DNA from: Brachypterus glaber
Lineage: Eukaryota > Arthropoda > Insecta > Coleoptera > Kateretidae
Length of the DNA stretch: 64,000 nucleotides
Assembly: GCA_958510825.1 (NCBI GenBank)
Contig: OY294052.1
Location: forward strand, 6,035,816-6,099,815
Reading direction: 5' to 3'
The position numbers and the translations under genes are program-made. The stretch's first letter is position 1, and every line of letters begins with the position of its first letter. Of this stretch, positions 12,536 through 23,481 are shown in pieces. The notes under the pieces were generated by a model that saw nothing but the letters and a program-made list of their open reading frames with translations, searched no databases and was not told where the DNA came from.

Positions 12536-12770
12536 AGTGTTGCCGGTTGCAACACCTTCTTTAGATATTTTATTGTAAATTTTAAGAAATATTAGTTTTA
12601 TTTTAGTTTTCATAAATTTAATTATATTACATTATCAAACATAATTATACTGTCGTAGTATAGTAGTTTTTTACACCAGAAGCAGTATCGCCTACGTTTA
12701 TGTAAACAAACAAAAAGATGACACCTTCATAAACATTGGTCTGAAATTACTTCTTGAGATAAAAGTTCTT
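12536..12770 (+). repeat. Dispersed repeat (AGTGTTGCCG), copy 2
   Basis: Shorter relative of 10462-10822, with internal deletions but the same first and last blocks. Confidence 0.65.
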
Positions 12771-13692
12771 CGAGTTGTTTATATGGAACCGTGTGTAAAT
12801 TTTTCATATGTTTCCAAACAATTATTTTTGTTAGGGCATTTACAATTTTTTGCTTTAAAGCCATATTCATCGTTTCTATTATCCCCAATTTTTAAGGCTA
12901 ATCACAAATCCATCAACCACTCCATGCTTTAACAATAAAACTGTTTATTTAATTAAACCATTTCCTGATAGGGTTAACAATGGTTTACTAAAAAAAAAAA
13001 ACGTGATATCCTCAACAGAATTAATCTTACCAATTTTTTCACATAAAAATTAAAAAAAATCGTCTGATGGGGATGCAGTTGTTTTCACTCAGCAAACAAC
13101 GAAGTACATCTGCTTTATCCGTGACTTGCAATATCTCTGTATACACTGTAAAAATCGGTTATTTTTTTTTAATAATCTTGTTTAAAACTTTTGACTTTTA
13201 AACAAGTATTTGCTTTTTTCCATACGTCTGCGCTAAAACAGTTATATAACTTATATTTTTCGTCCTCGAACCGTGAAATTTCACCTTCAAATGAATTTTT
13301 CTCGAAAATGGTTTATCCTACAGTATCATAACAAGAGTACCTTTTTTAAGTATTTTGACCTGAGGAATCATGTTCCAATAATAAAATCACAAATAAGTTG
13401 CACAGAAAAAAGTTTGGGACAAAATACTGATAAGGCCCCTCCGTTTTGCACACTCCTGGTTAAAATAAGTACATGAAAATAATATACAAAGATAGGCCCT
13501 ATTAAATTAGTTGCTATATCTGAAAGGGTTTCTGAGTTATTAAATAAAAACCGATTTTTTTGGCACTTTCAAAGGGGCTTAGCTCCCTTACGACACATTT
13601 TTAGGCATATCTTTATAGGAACTTTTTGTCATATTTTATGATGTAGAATCGTAAAATCGGTTATTATTTAATACGAAAAAAATCTTACTATA
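12771..13692. other. Unassigned DNA with a decayed TA-type MITE
   Basis: 13390-13660 holds diverged pieces of the GGTCCGGAAATGAG MITE superfamily (GGGGCTTAGCTCCCTTACG, TTTATAGGAACTTTTTGTCA). The rest is unassigned. Confidence 0.5.
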
Positions 13693-13935
13693 CACGGTGT
13701 ATTTGAAATAGGGTCCGAAATTTTAAGGGGTGATTCTACATTAGAAAACTCAGGAACCCTTTGAGATATAGGAACGAGGTTTTGCACGTGAACTAATCTT
13801 AATAAAGCTCATCTTCGTATGTTGCTTTCAGGTACCTTTTTTAACCATAAACATTTGTTTATAGGAACTTTTTTTCGTATTTTATGATGTAGAATCACCT
13901 CTTAAAACTTCGGACCCTACTTCAAATACATCCTG
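13693..13935. mobile_element. Short TA-type MITE, 243 bp
   Basis: TA-flanked ends CACGGTGTATTTGAAATAGG and CCTACTTCAAATACATCCTG are inverted repeats. Inside lie GGTGATTCTACAT and its complement, as in the longer TA-type MITEs, so it is a short relative. Confidence 0.8.
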
Positions 13936-14480
13936 TATCGTTAAAAATCTACGCTTTGATATAATGAATAAAAACGCTTTAATATAATAAAAAAAACTTA
14001 TCGTTGAATTATGATTCATCATTGATGATTAATCATTGATGAATCATCATTGATGATAATCATTTACATTTCAAATTTAATTATTTTTTTTCGTGTAGGT
14101 ATGCTATTCTCGCCTCCCAAGTAGAGATCTGTTGAATGCGTGAGAGATTTAAGGGGTTGACAAACATGACTAGTCGAAACACCCCCAAAAATAAGTAATA
14201 TGATATTCGCCTTTTAAAAATTTATAAATTCACTAATAGAGGAAATACAGGTGTCTCACACATCCTGGTTTTTGATCAACCTGCATTAATTTCATATAAA
14301 TATGTTGTATCCTACAAAAAATGTTCCACTTTTCATGGGGTTATGACATTAAGCACTGTCCAGAGGCTTGCCTAAGCGTAGTACATAACATAAAGGGTGG
14401 TACGGGGATTTGGGCAGAAAATTATGAGTTTCCCAGACTGAAAATGTAAAAACTGTTTCAATATTTAAATACCTTTAAGG

Positions 14481-14600
14481 TAGGGTGACCATATGATTTT
14501 TTTTTGATTTTTTGATTTTTTCATTTTTTGATGTTTTACGGTTTATCTTTTACCCCCAAATATTTTAATCCCTGGAAGTCGGGGACGTATGGTCACCCTA
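14481..14600. mobile_element. hAT-type MITE, 120 bp
   Basis: The inverted ends TAGGGTGACCATATG and CGTATGGTCACCCTA are flanked by an exact 8-bp duplication, CTTTAAGG. End sequence and duplication length are characteristic of hAT elements. Confidence 0.9.
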
Positions 14601-14879
14601 CTTTAAGGGTAATTTTACGAGTGTTAAGTTTAATAAAGATTGCAATTTGTTACAATTACATCTTAGTTTTTATATAATATGTATTTTTTCCTACAACTTA
14701 GCAGTTAGTGCCTATTTTCCACCCGTTGCCTATGAAAACAGTTGGGAAGTGACAATCAGCTAATTTTACATATCTGCTGTCATAAAACTAGTAAACGTCA
14801 AACACGTAACCTCAAACTAAAAAAACTAATTTTAAGATATTTTTTGCGTTTTATGGATGTTTAGATGTTAGGTTGTACG

Positions 14880-15420
14880 AAAAATAATATACGCACCTCG
14901 ACGCAAACCATTTCAGTGCACAACGAGTGATTTTTTTACTGGGCTGCGCCTCGTAGAAAAAAGAACTCTAGTGCACTAAAAACTAGGTTTGCGTACTCGG
15001 TGCGTAAAATACTATTTCGTACGACCTAGTGTACACGAAATAAAGAAAAATGCATGTTCACTTTATATCCTCGTTAGGATATATTTCTATCGCACGAGTA
15101 CATAGTGCATATTTGAATGAAATGACAACTATGCACACTCATTTATCCAAACGATTACACATAGCATTCATTTTGTCAAAAGTCATCTGACGTTAATAAA
15201 ATCTTGAAATGTCAAAATTAAACACTTAATTCTTTAAAATATACATTTTTAAAGAGTCTGGACTGTAGATCGAACGAAAAATGTTGTTCGCAACTCGTTT
15301 AGGACAAATCTTTAGTGCACTCGAATGATTTTTTGACTTCTCTTCGCGTCGTCAAAAAAACTTCATTCTCGTGCACTAAGGACTAAAGTCGCTTACTCGT
15401 TACGAAAACTACTATATAAT
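14880..15420. repeat. Two hairpin-forming repeats with GCGCCTCG/CTTCGCGTCG centres
   Basis: 14913-14995 folds around TGGGCTGCGCCTCG with arms CAGTGCAC...GTGCACTA. 15298-15385 folds around CTCTTCGCGTCGTC with arms TTTAGTGCACTCG...CGTGCACTAAGG. The same design, with other arm sequences, is seen at 20408-20541, 44898-45016 and 50690-50800. Confidence 0.6.
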
Positions 15421-15720
15421 CGCTAATGCGTCTCAAAGTGGGACCTTTTCATATAAATTTACAAATACACCTGACCCCCTTGACCTGCCCCAAAAATGAC
15501 CATTTTTACTACGTTCGGACCCTTTACAACAGCAAAAGTGATATGGTCAACCCTTTTTGGTACCGTTACTTTATTCGAAACGTCATCATCATTGAGGTTT
15601 TTTTTTATTTTATCACGTTAGGAAAAAGGAAATATTTTCTTATGTATCTGAAGTTTCTTAAGTCTATAGTTTTAGCCCTGAATTATAGTTAGCATTTAAA
15701 AAATACCTGAATATGTACTA
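15421..15720. other. Unassigned, possible chance frame
   Basis: An 88-codon frame on the plus strand covers 15426-15692. It has no recognisable domain and looks like chance AT-rich coding. Confidence 0.4.
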
Positions 15721-15721
15721 T

Positions 15722-15900
15722 AGAAAAAGATGCAAGTCGCTTGTAAAACAAGTTTACACTACGATATTTCAAAAACGCTTTGAGCCAGTGACTTGAAATT
15801 TGGAAAAAAGATTTTCTAAGTAGTAAACAAAATTTCAAGTCTCAAAGATTTCTTGAAATATCATAGTGTAAAATTGTTTTGCAAGCGACTTTTTCTCTAC
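15722..15900. repeat. Foldback repeat, ~45-bp arms
   Basis: The arms read AAGTCGCTTGTAAAACAAG...ACGATATTTCAA and TTGAAATATCATAGTG...TTGCAAGCGACTT. Between them is the widespread phrase GACTTGAAATTTGG, also found near 35755 and 44565. Confidence 0.7.
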
Positions 15901-16257
15901 TATACGTAATATGTTATCCCCTAATAGTAAATATTTATAAAGTTTAAAAGGTTAATTTATATTTTAATTTTTAATTTACTAATTGATCATTCTTATTATT
16001 CTTATAATTAAGCCTTATAATCGATTTATAGAATTGCCCTAATTCCATTGCATAGGAAATTTTAGGAAAAAGAATAGAGTATGACCTGTTGGACACTTTG
16101 CAAGGTGTTAAACTGAATAAATTATATTTTTTCTACCTGATGATTTCTGTTTCATAGGTTTATAATCAGAAGCAATGGTCTTATGATTTAAAGTTATAAA
16201 CAATCATTTATTAATTTCAAATAGATTTTGGGTTTTTTCGAAAATTACTTTAAAAAC

Positions 16258-16506
16258 GAGGGACTGACCGCGAGGACATCTTTTGTACAAGCCAAAGGAA
16301 CTCAGGAGGAACTTTGGAGGAACTCTGGAGGAACTCTGAAGAACTCTGCAGGAACTCCGGAGGAACTCCGAGGAACTAGGAGGAACTCTGGAGGAACTCC
16401 GAGAAACTCCGGAGGAACTCCGAAGGAACTCAGAGGAACTCTGAGGAACTCTGAGGAACTCTTTGCAAAAAGGAACTCTTTTGTACAAATTTTAGACGCC
16501 GTCAGA
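16258..16506 (+). mobile_element. hAT-like element with internal GGAACTCCGA minisatellite, copy 1
   Basis: The left end CGAGGGACTGACCGCG and a diverged right end (GACGCCGTCAG) match the inverted ends of the better copy at 21377-21629. Between lie TTTTGTACAAGCC, about fifteen units of a 10-12 bp minisatellite (GAGGAACTCYG) and AAAAAGGAACTCTTTTGTACA. Long frames over the array on both strands (E, L, R, N and S, F, V, P repeats) come from the repeat itself. Confidence 0.75.
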
Positions 16507-16589
16507 AACAATTATTATTTATTACCCATGCGGATTAACGTTTTTATTTTCAAACTAGATGAGCCATTACAAACACCTTATCCTACCTA

Positions 16590-16745
16590 TGGGCGCCAAT
16601 TTTTTTTGAAGGGGCGCCAAGTTTGGTAGAAACCGTCAGGGACAAAGCTTGTTTTCTTGAAGGTAATTTTGGGGGGCCAATTTTCGTTTTTCTTTTTTTG
16701 TAGGGGCGCCAAGTTTTGGTTGAAACTGTCAGGAACAAAGCTTTT
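16590..16745 (-). repeat. ~85-bp CGGTTTCTACC repeat, inverted piece
   Basis: Two units of the repeat seen at 538-1078 and 49700-49985, here as GGGGCGCCAAGTTTGGTAGA and AAACTGTCAGGAACAAAGC. It lies between two minisatellite element copies. Confidence 0.75.
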
Positions 16746-16814
16746 TTTTCGAGAGTGCCTTATTGGCAGTAGTGCTTGTATAGCGGTAATTTCTACGGCT
16801 TTATTGCCAAAAAT

Positions 16815-17043
16815 TACCCCTTCCAGAGAGGAACTCCGAAGAACTAGGAGGTACTCCGAAGAACTCGGAGGAACTCCGAAGAACTCGGAGGAACTCCGAA
16901 GAACTAGGAGGAACTCGGAGGAACTCTGGAGGAACTCCGTGGAACTCCGGAGGAACTTCGAGGAACTCCGAAGGAACTCTGAGGAACTCTTTGCAAAAAG
17001 GAACTCTTTTGTACACATTTCAGACGAGGTCAGCCCCTCAGTT
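16815..17043 (+). mobile_element. hAT-like element with GGAACTCCGA minisatellite, copy 2 (left end lost)
   Basis: The minisatellite (about fourteen units) is followed by TTGCAAAAAGGAACTCTTTT and the right end GACGAGGTCAGCCCCTC. The left inverted end is missing. Unit order differs from the other two copies. Confidence 0.72.
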
Positions 17044-17720
17044 AAAAATCTAGAGTAACAGACCAAAAGGAAAGAAGAAGAAATGAAAAAGAGTGACACC
17101 AAAGGAGGGAAGGTTTGAAATTGGCAAAAGTTAGATGAAATATTCACTTACTAAAATATATTTAGTAAGTGCATATTTAACAGGAAATAATATAAAAACT
17201 CCACAAAGGAAAGTCACCTTTTCTGTGTTTTCCTCTCAACATACTTTACTCATGTGTAATGTAAAGTTTTTTCCGACTATTTTAATTTTCTCACTCACCT
17301 ACGATTCAAGAATAAAAAATTGCAATGTTTTTTTAGAACCATTTTCATTAAAAATTAAAGATAAAAATGATTAAATTCTTATTATGAAGGGTTTAATAAA
17401 GAAAAAAATCAATACAAACAGTAAATCAAGGTTCCATAACTTTAAAAACCAATTACATTTTCAAAATAATAAAACCACATAAAACTGTCAATAATAAATT
17501 TGAAAATAATAGAAACGAATTTTTCCTAAAATCACAAAACTGTGCTTATAAGGTGAAGGAGGGTAATTGTGATAATGGAAAAAATTATATAATTATTTAA
17601 TTAATATTGAGGCGATATCTAAAGCCTGGTGTTTTTTTGGTATAGAATTGTAAATTATTAGATTATTTTGCAAAGAAGATTTCTCATCCAATTTCAAACT
17701 TTAGAAATCCCTTCTTAAGG
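17044..17720. other. Unassigned AT-rich stretch
   Basis: No recognisable frame or repeat is present. A 79-codon frame at 17135-17374 shows no domain. Confidence 0.45.
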
Positions 17721-17816
17721 GCATATACACAGGCTCGCCGGCCCTGTATCTTGTAAGCCAATCACGGCATCGCATTCTTATGTTTTATATTCTTATGCAA
17801 GCTTCTGGATAGGCTG
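17721..17816. repeat. Foldback MITE (GCGATGCCGTGATTGGCTT), partial copy 3
   Basis: Only the right arm remains, from CTTGTAAGCCAATCACGG to AAGCTTCTGGATAGGCT, preceded by a short left-end remnant. Confidence 0.7.
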
Positions 17817-18664
17817 GGAAAGTTTGACAATTTAGCTTAAACGTACTACGTAATATAGATGCACCAGATCTAGAATATTTTTGTAAATTGTGTTATTTAA
17901 AAAATATTTTATATTTGCCCCAAGTTACCTTAAATGTAAAACACTATAAAAGAAAGAGAGAGAAAACATCGAAAAATGTATCTAATGACGCATAAATAAC
18001 GTCACGCAAAAGAACAAAGCTTAAATTACAAAGAGAAACTGCATATTCCGCAATATTTCAAAATAGAATTGACAGGCACAATAGTTTCTTGTGAAGATGC
18101 AGCTTTAAAACATCATGCTGAGTCCAGGCAAGTCGGCCAGACAAAAGGCTTCTTATCGAACGTTAGATCACAAAAGACGATTACCGAATACTTAGCTGGG
18201 AAGTTGCACAGTCCAGGGAGAGTTGATGCGTCTCATGTGACGTTTGAACACTGTTACCAACCCCCCGCTGGTGGATAACGACTTGTAGCTAATCAGATGA
18301 ACTTGAAGTTTAGCGAAAATTGCGGATTTTACTAACTTTCAAATCGATTTATTCAGTTTGGTGAAAATTTTTTTTAAAACATAAATTTCTTTAATTTCTT
18401 TTACAATAAAAGAAAAATAAATTGATCAAGTAAGAGAAAACTCGTACATTGAGGGTTCCGTATCAAACTTTTTTTTCCTTTTCGTGCTATATGATATCTC
18501 CAAGAGTTTTAGATGTAGCTCAAAAATGCATAAGTATGACTTTTGTGGAGAATTATTTGAGCTTTCTTGCAGAGCGTTTTTAAAGAAAATGTATGTATGT
18601 CAAAAGTTTGACATCTTTAATTCAATTAGTTTTAAAAATATTAAGTAAAATGATAAGAGACCTA
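17817..18664. other. Unassigned stretch
   Basis: A 69-codon frame at 18069-18278 lies in a slightly GC-richer patch but shows no known motif. Nothing else is recognised. Confidence 0.4.
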
Positions 18665-19267
18665 CAGTTGATTTCAACAAAACTGGAAAAGTGGGGTTAA
18701 GTAAAATTTCATGTTTTCCATAAAATTTAGTTGTGTGAATGTGGATTATTTAAATGCCTGTTTGAAAAATAAGGTTAGTTTAACCATGTCAAAAATCATA
18801 TGTTATTCTATGCATTTGTGTTTAATAAATACTATTTGGATTTTGAAGCGTATTTCTATTGTTAATTACTGTATTTCTGCTCTAAAATATCCCTATTCTG
18901 AAATGTCTATTATTAAATCCCCTTATCAATATATTTTGTATCTAATAAACTTGTTTTAAATACCTTTATTTTTAAAAAACACTACTAGTATATTGGTCTC
19001 CTACAACTAAGTATTCCTCATAGTTCCTTGATTTAAAAATTATAATTATGGGTTTTAAACCAGTATTCTTCGAGTATTCTTGTTTTTCTGCTTTATCCCT
19101 CCCAATTTTAAAAAAATACACCAACATTTTTTGACTTTGACATTGATGTGGCAATAACAATATTGACACTAAATTTATTAACAAGTAAACAAATGTCAAA
19201 TGAAAGATAGTTCACAATGTAATTTTTTTTTATAACCCCACTTTTCCAGTTTTGTTGAAATGAACTG
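18665..19267. mobile_element. Tc1/mariner-type non-autonomous element, ~600 bp
   Basis: TA flanks both ends. The inverted ends of about 35 bp begin CAGTTGATTTCAACAAAACT and end AGTTTTGTTGAAATGAACTG. CAGT-type ends with a TA duplication fit Tc1/mariner. Two short frames inside (82 codons plus, 75 codons minus) have no DDE motif that can be recognised. Confidence 0.82.
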
Positions 19268-19892
19268 TACAAGAAAGCAGAGCGTTTTTTAAGTACTGAG
19301 CATGAATGTAATGCCTTACCACGTTTTATCCTAAAGTAAAAAACAACATGTAATTATAACTTTAAATAATTCCCTAAACGACCAAACAGGGACACGTGAA
19401 AGAAGCGTGATTTTTATTCATGTACGCTTTAGTCCCAAAATCAAATATTGGAGCGCTTTTAAAAGGGTTGTGGTGGCACCTCTGGGGGTTAAAAAACCGT
19501 ACAAATATACACAATTGCACAAACACACCTAGACTTGGCGGGTGGCGATTAAAACCGCAAAAAAGTATCGCAGCTATTTTTTGGACGTCCCACGGGCCGC
19601 AACAGGTCGTTTCGACGTAGGGCGTCGCGTTTTGTTGTTTTGTTTCCTTTTTATTTCGAGAGGTCTTTGATATTTTCACACCACGAGGCTGCTGATGTAA
19701 ATGTATTAACACGTGCTCACTGGTACAACTACATTGTTCAAGGGGTGCAAAATTGGGCTATTATGTGTTATTCTAAATTCTTTTTAGTGTTTTTGGAACC
19801 TAAGATAGGCGGCCAGTTATTTCCATTATTTTTACTACATTCAAATTTATTTCTAATCACCTGAAACTTTACTACATTAACAATAAACATAT
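19268..19892. other. GC-richer island, function unknown
   Basis: 19380-19800 is clearly less AT-rich than its surroundings, with several CG dinucleotides around 19530-19630. Overlapping frames occur on both strands (19374-19712 minus, 19420-19620 plus) but none has a known domain. It may be a decayed exon, a promoter region or a transposon piece; the sequence does not decide. Confidence 0.35.
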
Positions 19893-20545
19893 ATTTTTCT
19901 TGAAGCGTACTAAAATGTTCATTTTTATAACTGAACACACTAGTTAGAAGTGATCTATTTTTTTACAGTAAAAAAATGAGTTCATTGTTGTACGCCGTAA
20001 AAAAATGTTTGTTAGCAAAACTACCACTGGAAGCAGCACTCTTTGACTTTGATGACAGCCATACTTCAAACTTGTTTGTTTATTATGTAAACAGGTGGTT
20101 AACTCGAGACTCTGTGCAAAAACCTTGTGTGAAATTGATTAAAAATGATTGAAGAAGAATATATGGTTTATACATCTACAAATCTCTCCGAAATTGCAAA
20201 TGCTACATTAGACAAGTTACCATCGAAATCGCGAAAAGTGTACGATTTAGCCTACAAAAAAAAATTAAAATGAGCTAAGGGAGGTTTAAGTTAATTTCGA
20301 AAGGGTTTTATTAGCCTGTTTTAATAAAAAAACATGCTTTATTACAGAATAAATTAAATTTAAAAATTAAAAATTAAAAAATATATATAGGATGCTTGAA
20401 GAAAAAATAGTATGTTTCACTCAGAGGAAAAGTGCTTTTTTTACTCGTCTATAGTTTCCGGACTCCGCTTCGCGTCGTCCGTAAATTCTACAGACTAGTA
20501 AAAAAAAGCTTCACTTTTCCTCTTAGTAAAACAATATACTATTAT
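19893..20545 (+). mobile_element. Element with 42-codon ORF and terminal hairpin, copy 1
   Basis: About 650 bp recur at 50190-50806 in the same orientation. Left landmarks are AAGCGTACTAAAATGTTCAT and GAACACACTAG. A conserved small ORF lies in the middle. The right part is a hairpin centred on CTCCGCTTCGCGTCGTCC, with arms reaching TTCACT...AGTAAAACAATATACTA. No full recombinase is present, so it would be non-autonomous. Confidence 0.75.
20145..20273 (+). CDS. 42-aa ORF of the repeated element, possibly a recombinase N-terminal remnant
   Basis: The protein begins MIEEEYMVYTS and contains ATLDKLPSKSRKVYDLAY before a lysine-rich end. The same frame, with about eight substitutions and no stop or frameshift, is intact in the second copy at 50425-50553. 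The phrase L-P-x-K-S-R-x-x-Y-x-x-A-Y resembles the start of the core-binding domain of Crypton-type tyrosine recombinases in insects. If so, this is the first coding segment left after an internal deletion. That family assignment is inference from a short motif. The ORF could also be neutral sequence that happens to stay open. Confidence 0.4.
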   Translation: MIEEEYMVYTSTNLSEIANATLDKLPSKSRKVYDLAYKKKLK

Positions 20546-20602
20546 TCTAATGGGTAAAAAATAAACAAACTGCAGGAGCTTAACCCTATATTGCACGAAT
20601 TA

Positions 20603-21200
20603 TGAAATAGAATAGAATAGAATAGAATAGAATAGAATAGAAATTTATTAGTGCATTAGGATACAAAGTATATAACACAAGTCAAATGCTTACAAACTAA
20701 AATAAAATAAATAAATAAAATAAATAAACATATAAATAAGTTAAAACAAATACATAAGTTAAAATAAAGGACACTATTTTGATAAAGTTTTATCGTTATA
20801 AAAATCATCAAGTTTGTAATATGCTTTTTGTTCAAGTAAAACTTTAAGTTTATTCTTAAAAATGTTTGGTCTTTCTATATCTTTTAAAACCGCTAGGAGT
20901 TTATTTAAAATTTTGGAACCTATAAAAAAAATTGACCTTTCATATAAAGCGGTTTTATGTTTTTCGCATTTTAACAAGTTAATGTTTCTTGTATCATATG
21001 AACACTTATTTGTGTCTTCATACTGACTAAAGTTCTTTTTGACATACAAAATCGTTTTTAAAATAAATATACAAGGAGTAGTTAATATTTTGTTTTTAGA
21101 TGAAATAAATATACAAAAACTTTGAAAACGTTTCATTTTAGTAATAGTAAACATTAAAAACCTAATTTTAAAAATAATTGAAACGGGACATGCGACAACT
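20603..21200 (-). pseudogene. 3' end of a LINE (CR1/Jockey-like reverse transcriptase C-terminus)
   Basis: A minus-strand frame ending at 20774 (open back to 21238) reads ILTTPCIFILKTILYVKKN, then a YDTRNINLL block and a C-terminal FKNKLKVLLEQKAYYKLDDF. The order 'ILTxPxIxIxxxLLYxKxN, YxTRN, FKxxLKxFLxxKAFYxLxEF' is typical of the C-terminus of CR1-like and related LINE reverse transcriptases. The 3' side ends in a (TATTC)n run at 20604-20641, as expected of a LINE tail. The catalytic part is absent; the similarity fades at about 21180-21200. It is a 5'-truncated dead copy. Confidence 0.75.
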
Positions 21201-21376
21201 TTACCTAAGAAAACATACTCGCGTTTATTGCGGTGCACCCTGTATAAGTAATATATTTTTTTAAATCTTTATCATTGCAAAATAAAGCCAAAATACAATG
21301 CTTTTAGTAAAAGAAAGATCATTCAAAACGGGCTACCGGTCTTTAAAATATAGTGATTAAAAAAATGTATTTTTTT

Positions 21377-21629
21377 CGAGGGGCTGACCGCGTCTGAAAT
21401 CTGTACAAAAGAGTTCCTTTTTGCAAATAGTTCCTTGGAGTTCCTCTGAGTTCCTTCGGAGTTCCTCTGGAGTTCCTCGGAGTCCTCGGAGTTCCTCCAG
21501 AGTTCCTTAGACTTCCTCGGAGTTCCTCCAGAGTTCCTTAGACTTCCTCGGAGTTCCTCCAGAGTTCTTCAGAGTTCCTCCTGAGTTCCTTTGGCTTGTA
21601 CAAAAGATTTCCTCGCGGTCAGCCCCTCG
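21377..21629 (-). mobile_element. hAT-like element with GGAACTCCGA minisatellite, copy 3 (complete)
   Basis: The perfect inverted ends CGAGGGGCTGACCGCG and CGCGGTCAGCCCCTCG are flanked by an 8-bp ATTTTTTT on both sides, which fits a hAT-type insertion although the duplication is low-complexity. Inside, TGTACAAAAGAGTTCC is followed by about fourteen GAGTTCCTCNG units and GGCTTGTACAAAAGA. It is the reference copy for 16258-16506 and 16815-17043. Confidence 0.85.
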
Positions 21630-22693
21630 ATTTTTTTAGTAATCTACTTTATTTGCCGAGTTAGAGGTTAGTCACATGACTTTATAAACCAATGTTTGTA
21701 AGGCATTCTGAATACCCGTTATTTTTTTATCATTGATTAACTCAAAAAGATACACTTGATCAAGCCTATGCAAAAATGTTTTAATTTTTGATTAGTTTAA
21801 AATTTACAGGGCTCTAAATCCAGCGTTACGTGAAAGTAACACTATGCAATATAGGGTTAAAAAATATAGTATTGCTTTTTAAAATAGATTGCATACAATA
21901 TATTCCCAGAGTACTGGCAATAATAGAAAAGTTGATGCTAGAATGAATGATAAAAATAGTAGCTATAGAAGAATTAGAATTAGAAAACATACAGAGAATG
22001 TCAAAATTCCCCCCTTTTGAACTGGGTAAGATAATAATATACCAAAAAATATATAATGTTTGATATGCTTTGGGGGCACAATGGAGAGAGGGGACAAGGG
22101 GGAAGTTGATATGTTAAGCCGTTCAATAGTTAAAGGGGGCGGACCTTTGACACGCACGGTATAACACTTCTCTACTGTAAAGCTACGGGGAGTAAATAAG
22201 TCGAAAACGTAAACGGTTGATCAAAATTCGATTGAAGCGATACCTTTGGCGCCTCTGGAGGCCTGTCTGCGTCCCGAAGCGGACAAATTGAAATCTCATA
22301 TCTAGAATATGAAATATTTATAAGTTTTGCTTTTGAATATACAGTCTAGGATCTGTCGCTAGAAAAGGATTCTTTATGTAGGTGCCTTGTAATAAAATAA
22401 AATCTGAATCCTATTAAATTTGTATTGAGTATAAGAACTTCTCATTTTGCCCATCTATAGTTGAAATTTTATAAAATTCTTTTAGCGACAGCCCCATTGT
22501 GAAGCAATAAAATTAGCTTTGAGGGAAGGGAGATAGAACGGTACAGCCATAAAGAAGGAAAGAGAACCATTAGTCCAGCCTGCGCAAGATTATTTTGTGA
22601 CAGAACGAGGCAGCAAAATGACGTAACGCAATATATCTGACCTTGCGCAGTACGCATCTCTATCAGCTGTGAAATGCTGTCGGTCGTAAAACA
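21630..22693. other. Unassigned stretch
   Basis: 21960-22150 contains a C/G-run phrase also found near 25150, 29040 and 36330 (AAAGGGGG, ACAAGGGGGAAG), part of a diffuse repeat. Frames here are short and unrecognised. Confidence 0.4.
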
Positions 22694-22789
22694 TCACCCC
22701 AGTATTCATTTGTCTTATTTCCAAAAATCCCCCAGTAAAAATCTTAAAATGTCCAAAAACAGAGATATGGCAAACCAATACTGGGGTGA
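22694..22789. repeat. Possible ~96-bp MITE
   Basis: The 13-bp ends TCACCCCAGTATT and AATACTGGGGTGA are exact inverted repeats. No clear target duplication is seen. Confidence 0.5.
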
Positions 22790-23481
22790 CGAATTATTAG
22801 TAGTTTGTTTATACTGTAAGTACTGTCAGATCGTCGTTTGTTACTGTTCATTTTTCGACTTGTACTGTGTTTTAATTGTTTTTTTTTTGCTGCATTTGTT
22901 TATAACTTTAAACCTAACCTGTATTGTTGCTTTGTGAAGAGCAAAGGGTCAATTCCTGGTGTACTCAAAGTAGGTGTACAAAATCCCGAAACTCAAACAC
23001 ACCTCGAAAAATTCTTATAAAATAATTTTAAAAAACTATTTCGACGTTTCTTCGTAGATATTTATTGTTTTTTTGTTGAATTTTTTACAATTTTTATTTG
23101 ACACACAAAACTAAGGTTAAAAATACTCGTCAAAAACAACAATAGTAGTGCCCATGTGCAAGTTTATCTCAGATGCGCTAGGCACATTTATCACAGTATT
23201 CCGCAACGGCTTTGGAGGTCTTTCCTTGTCTATGGGTACAGCGGGTGGAAAGATATAACCCCTCTAAAAGCTATAATTAAACTTAAAAGTACTGTACCAT
23301 CATGGATACTTGAACGCGCTCGTCTCTCTCCACTTTATATAGGAACACTAATCAACATTTTTTATTTCGTAACATGTTAGTGATAGTTACTTTTCCATGT
23401 AACGCATACAAGCATGTTTGTTGCAATTTTTAGTGCTTTATTAATTACGTTAAGTACTATAATATAAATGTTACGAAAATA
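22790..23481. other. Unassigned stretch
   Basis: Frames of 60-87 codons occur on the plus strand (22674-22937, 22838-23020, 23156-23380) without recognisable domains. Confidence 0.4.

Noticed and set aside
16336..16350. CTGAAGA within the minisatellite as a hammerhead core
   Set aside because: No GAAA at the right distance and no stem II; a chance match in a repeat.
16204..17147. Long overlapping open frames on both strands, up to 186 codons, rich in E/L/R/N or S/F/P/V
   Set aside because: They read through the GGAACTCCGA minisatellite and nearby tandem repeats; a repeat without stops gives open frames on both strands. No domain and no conservation between element copies.
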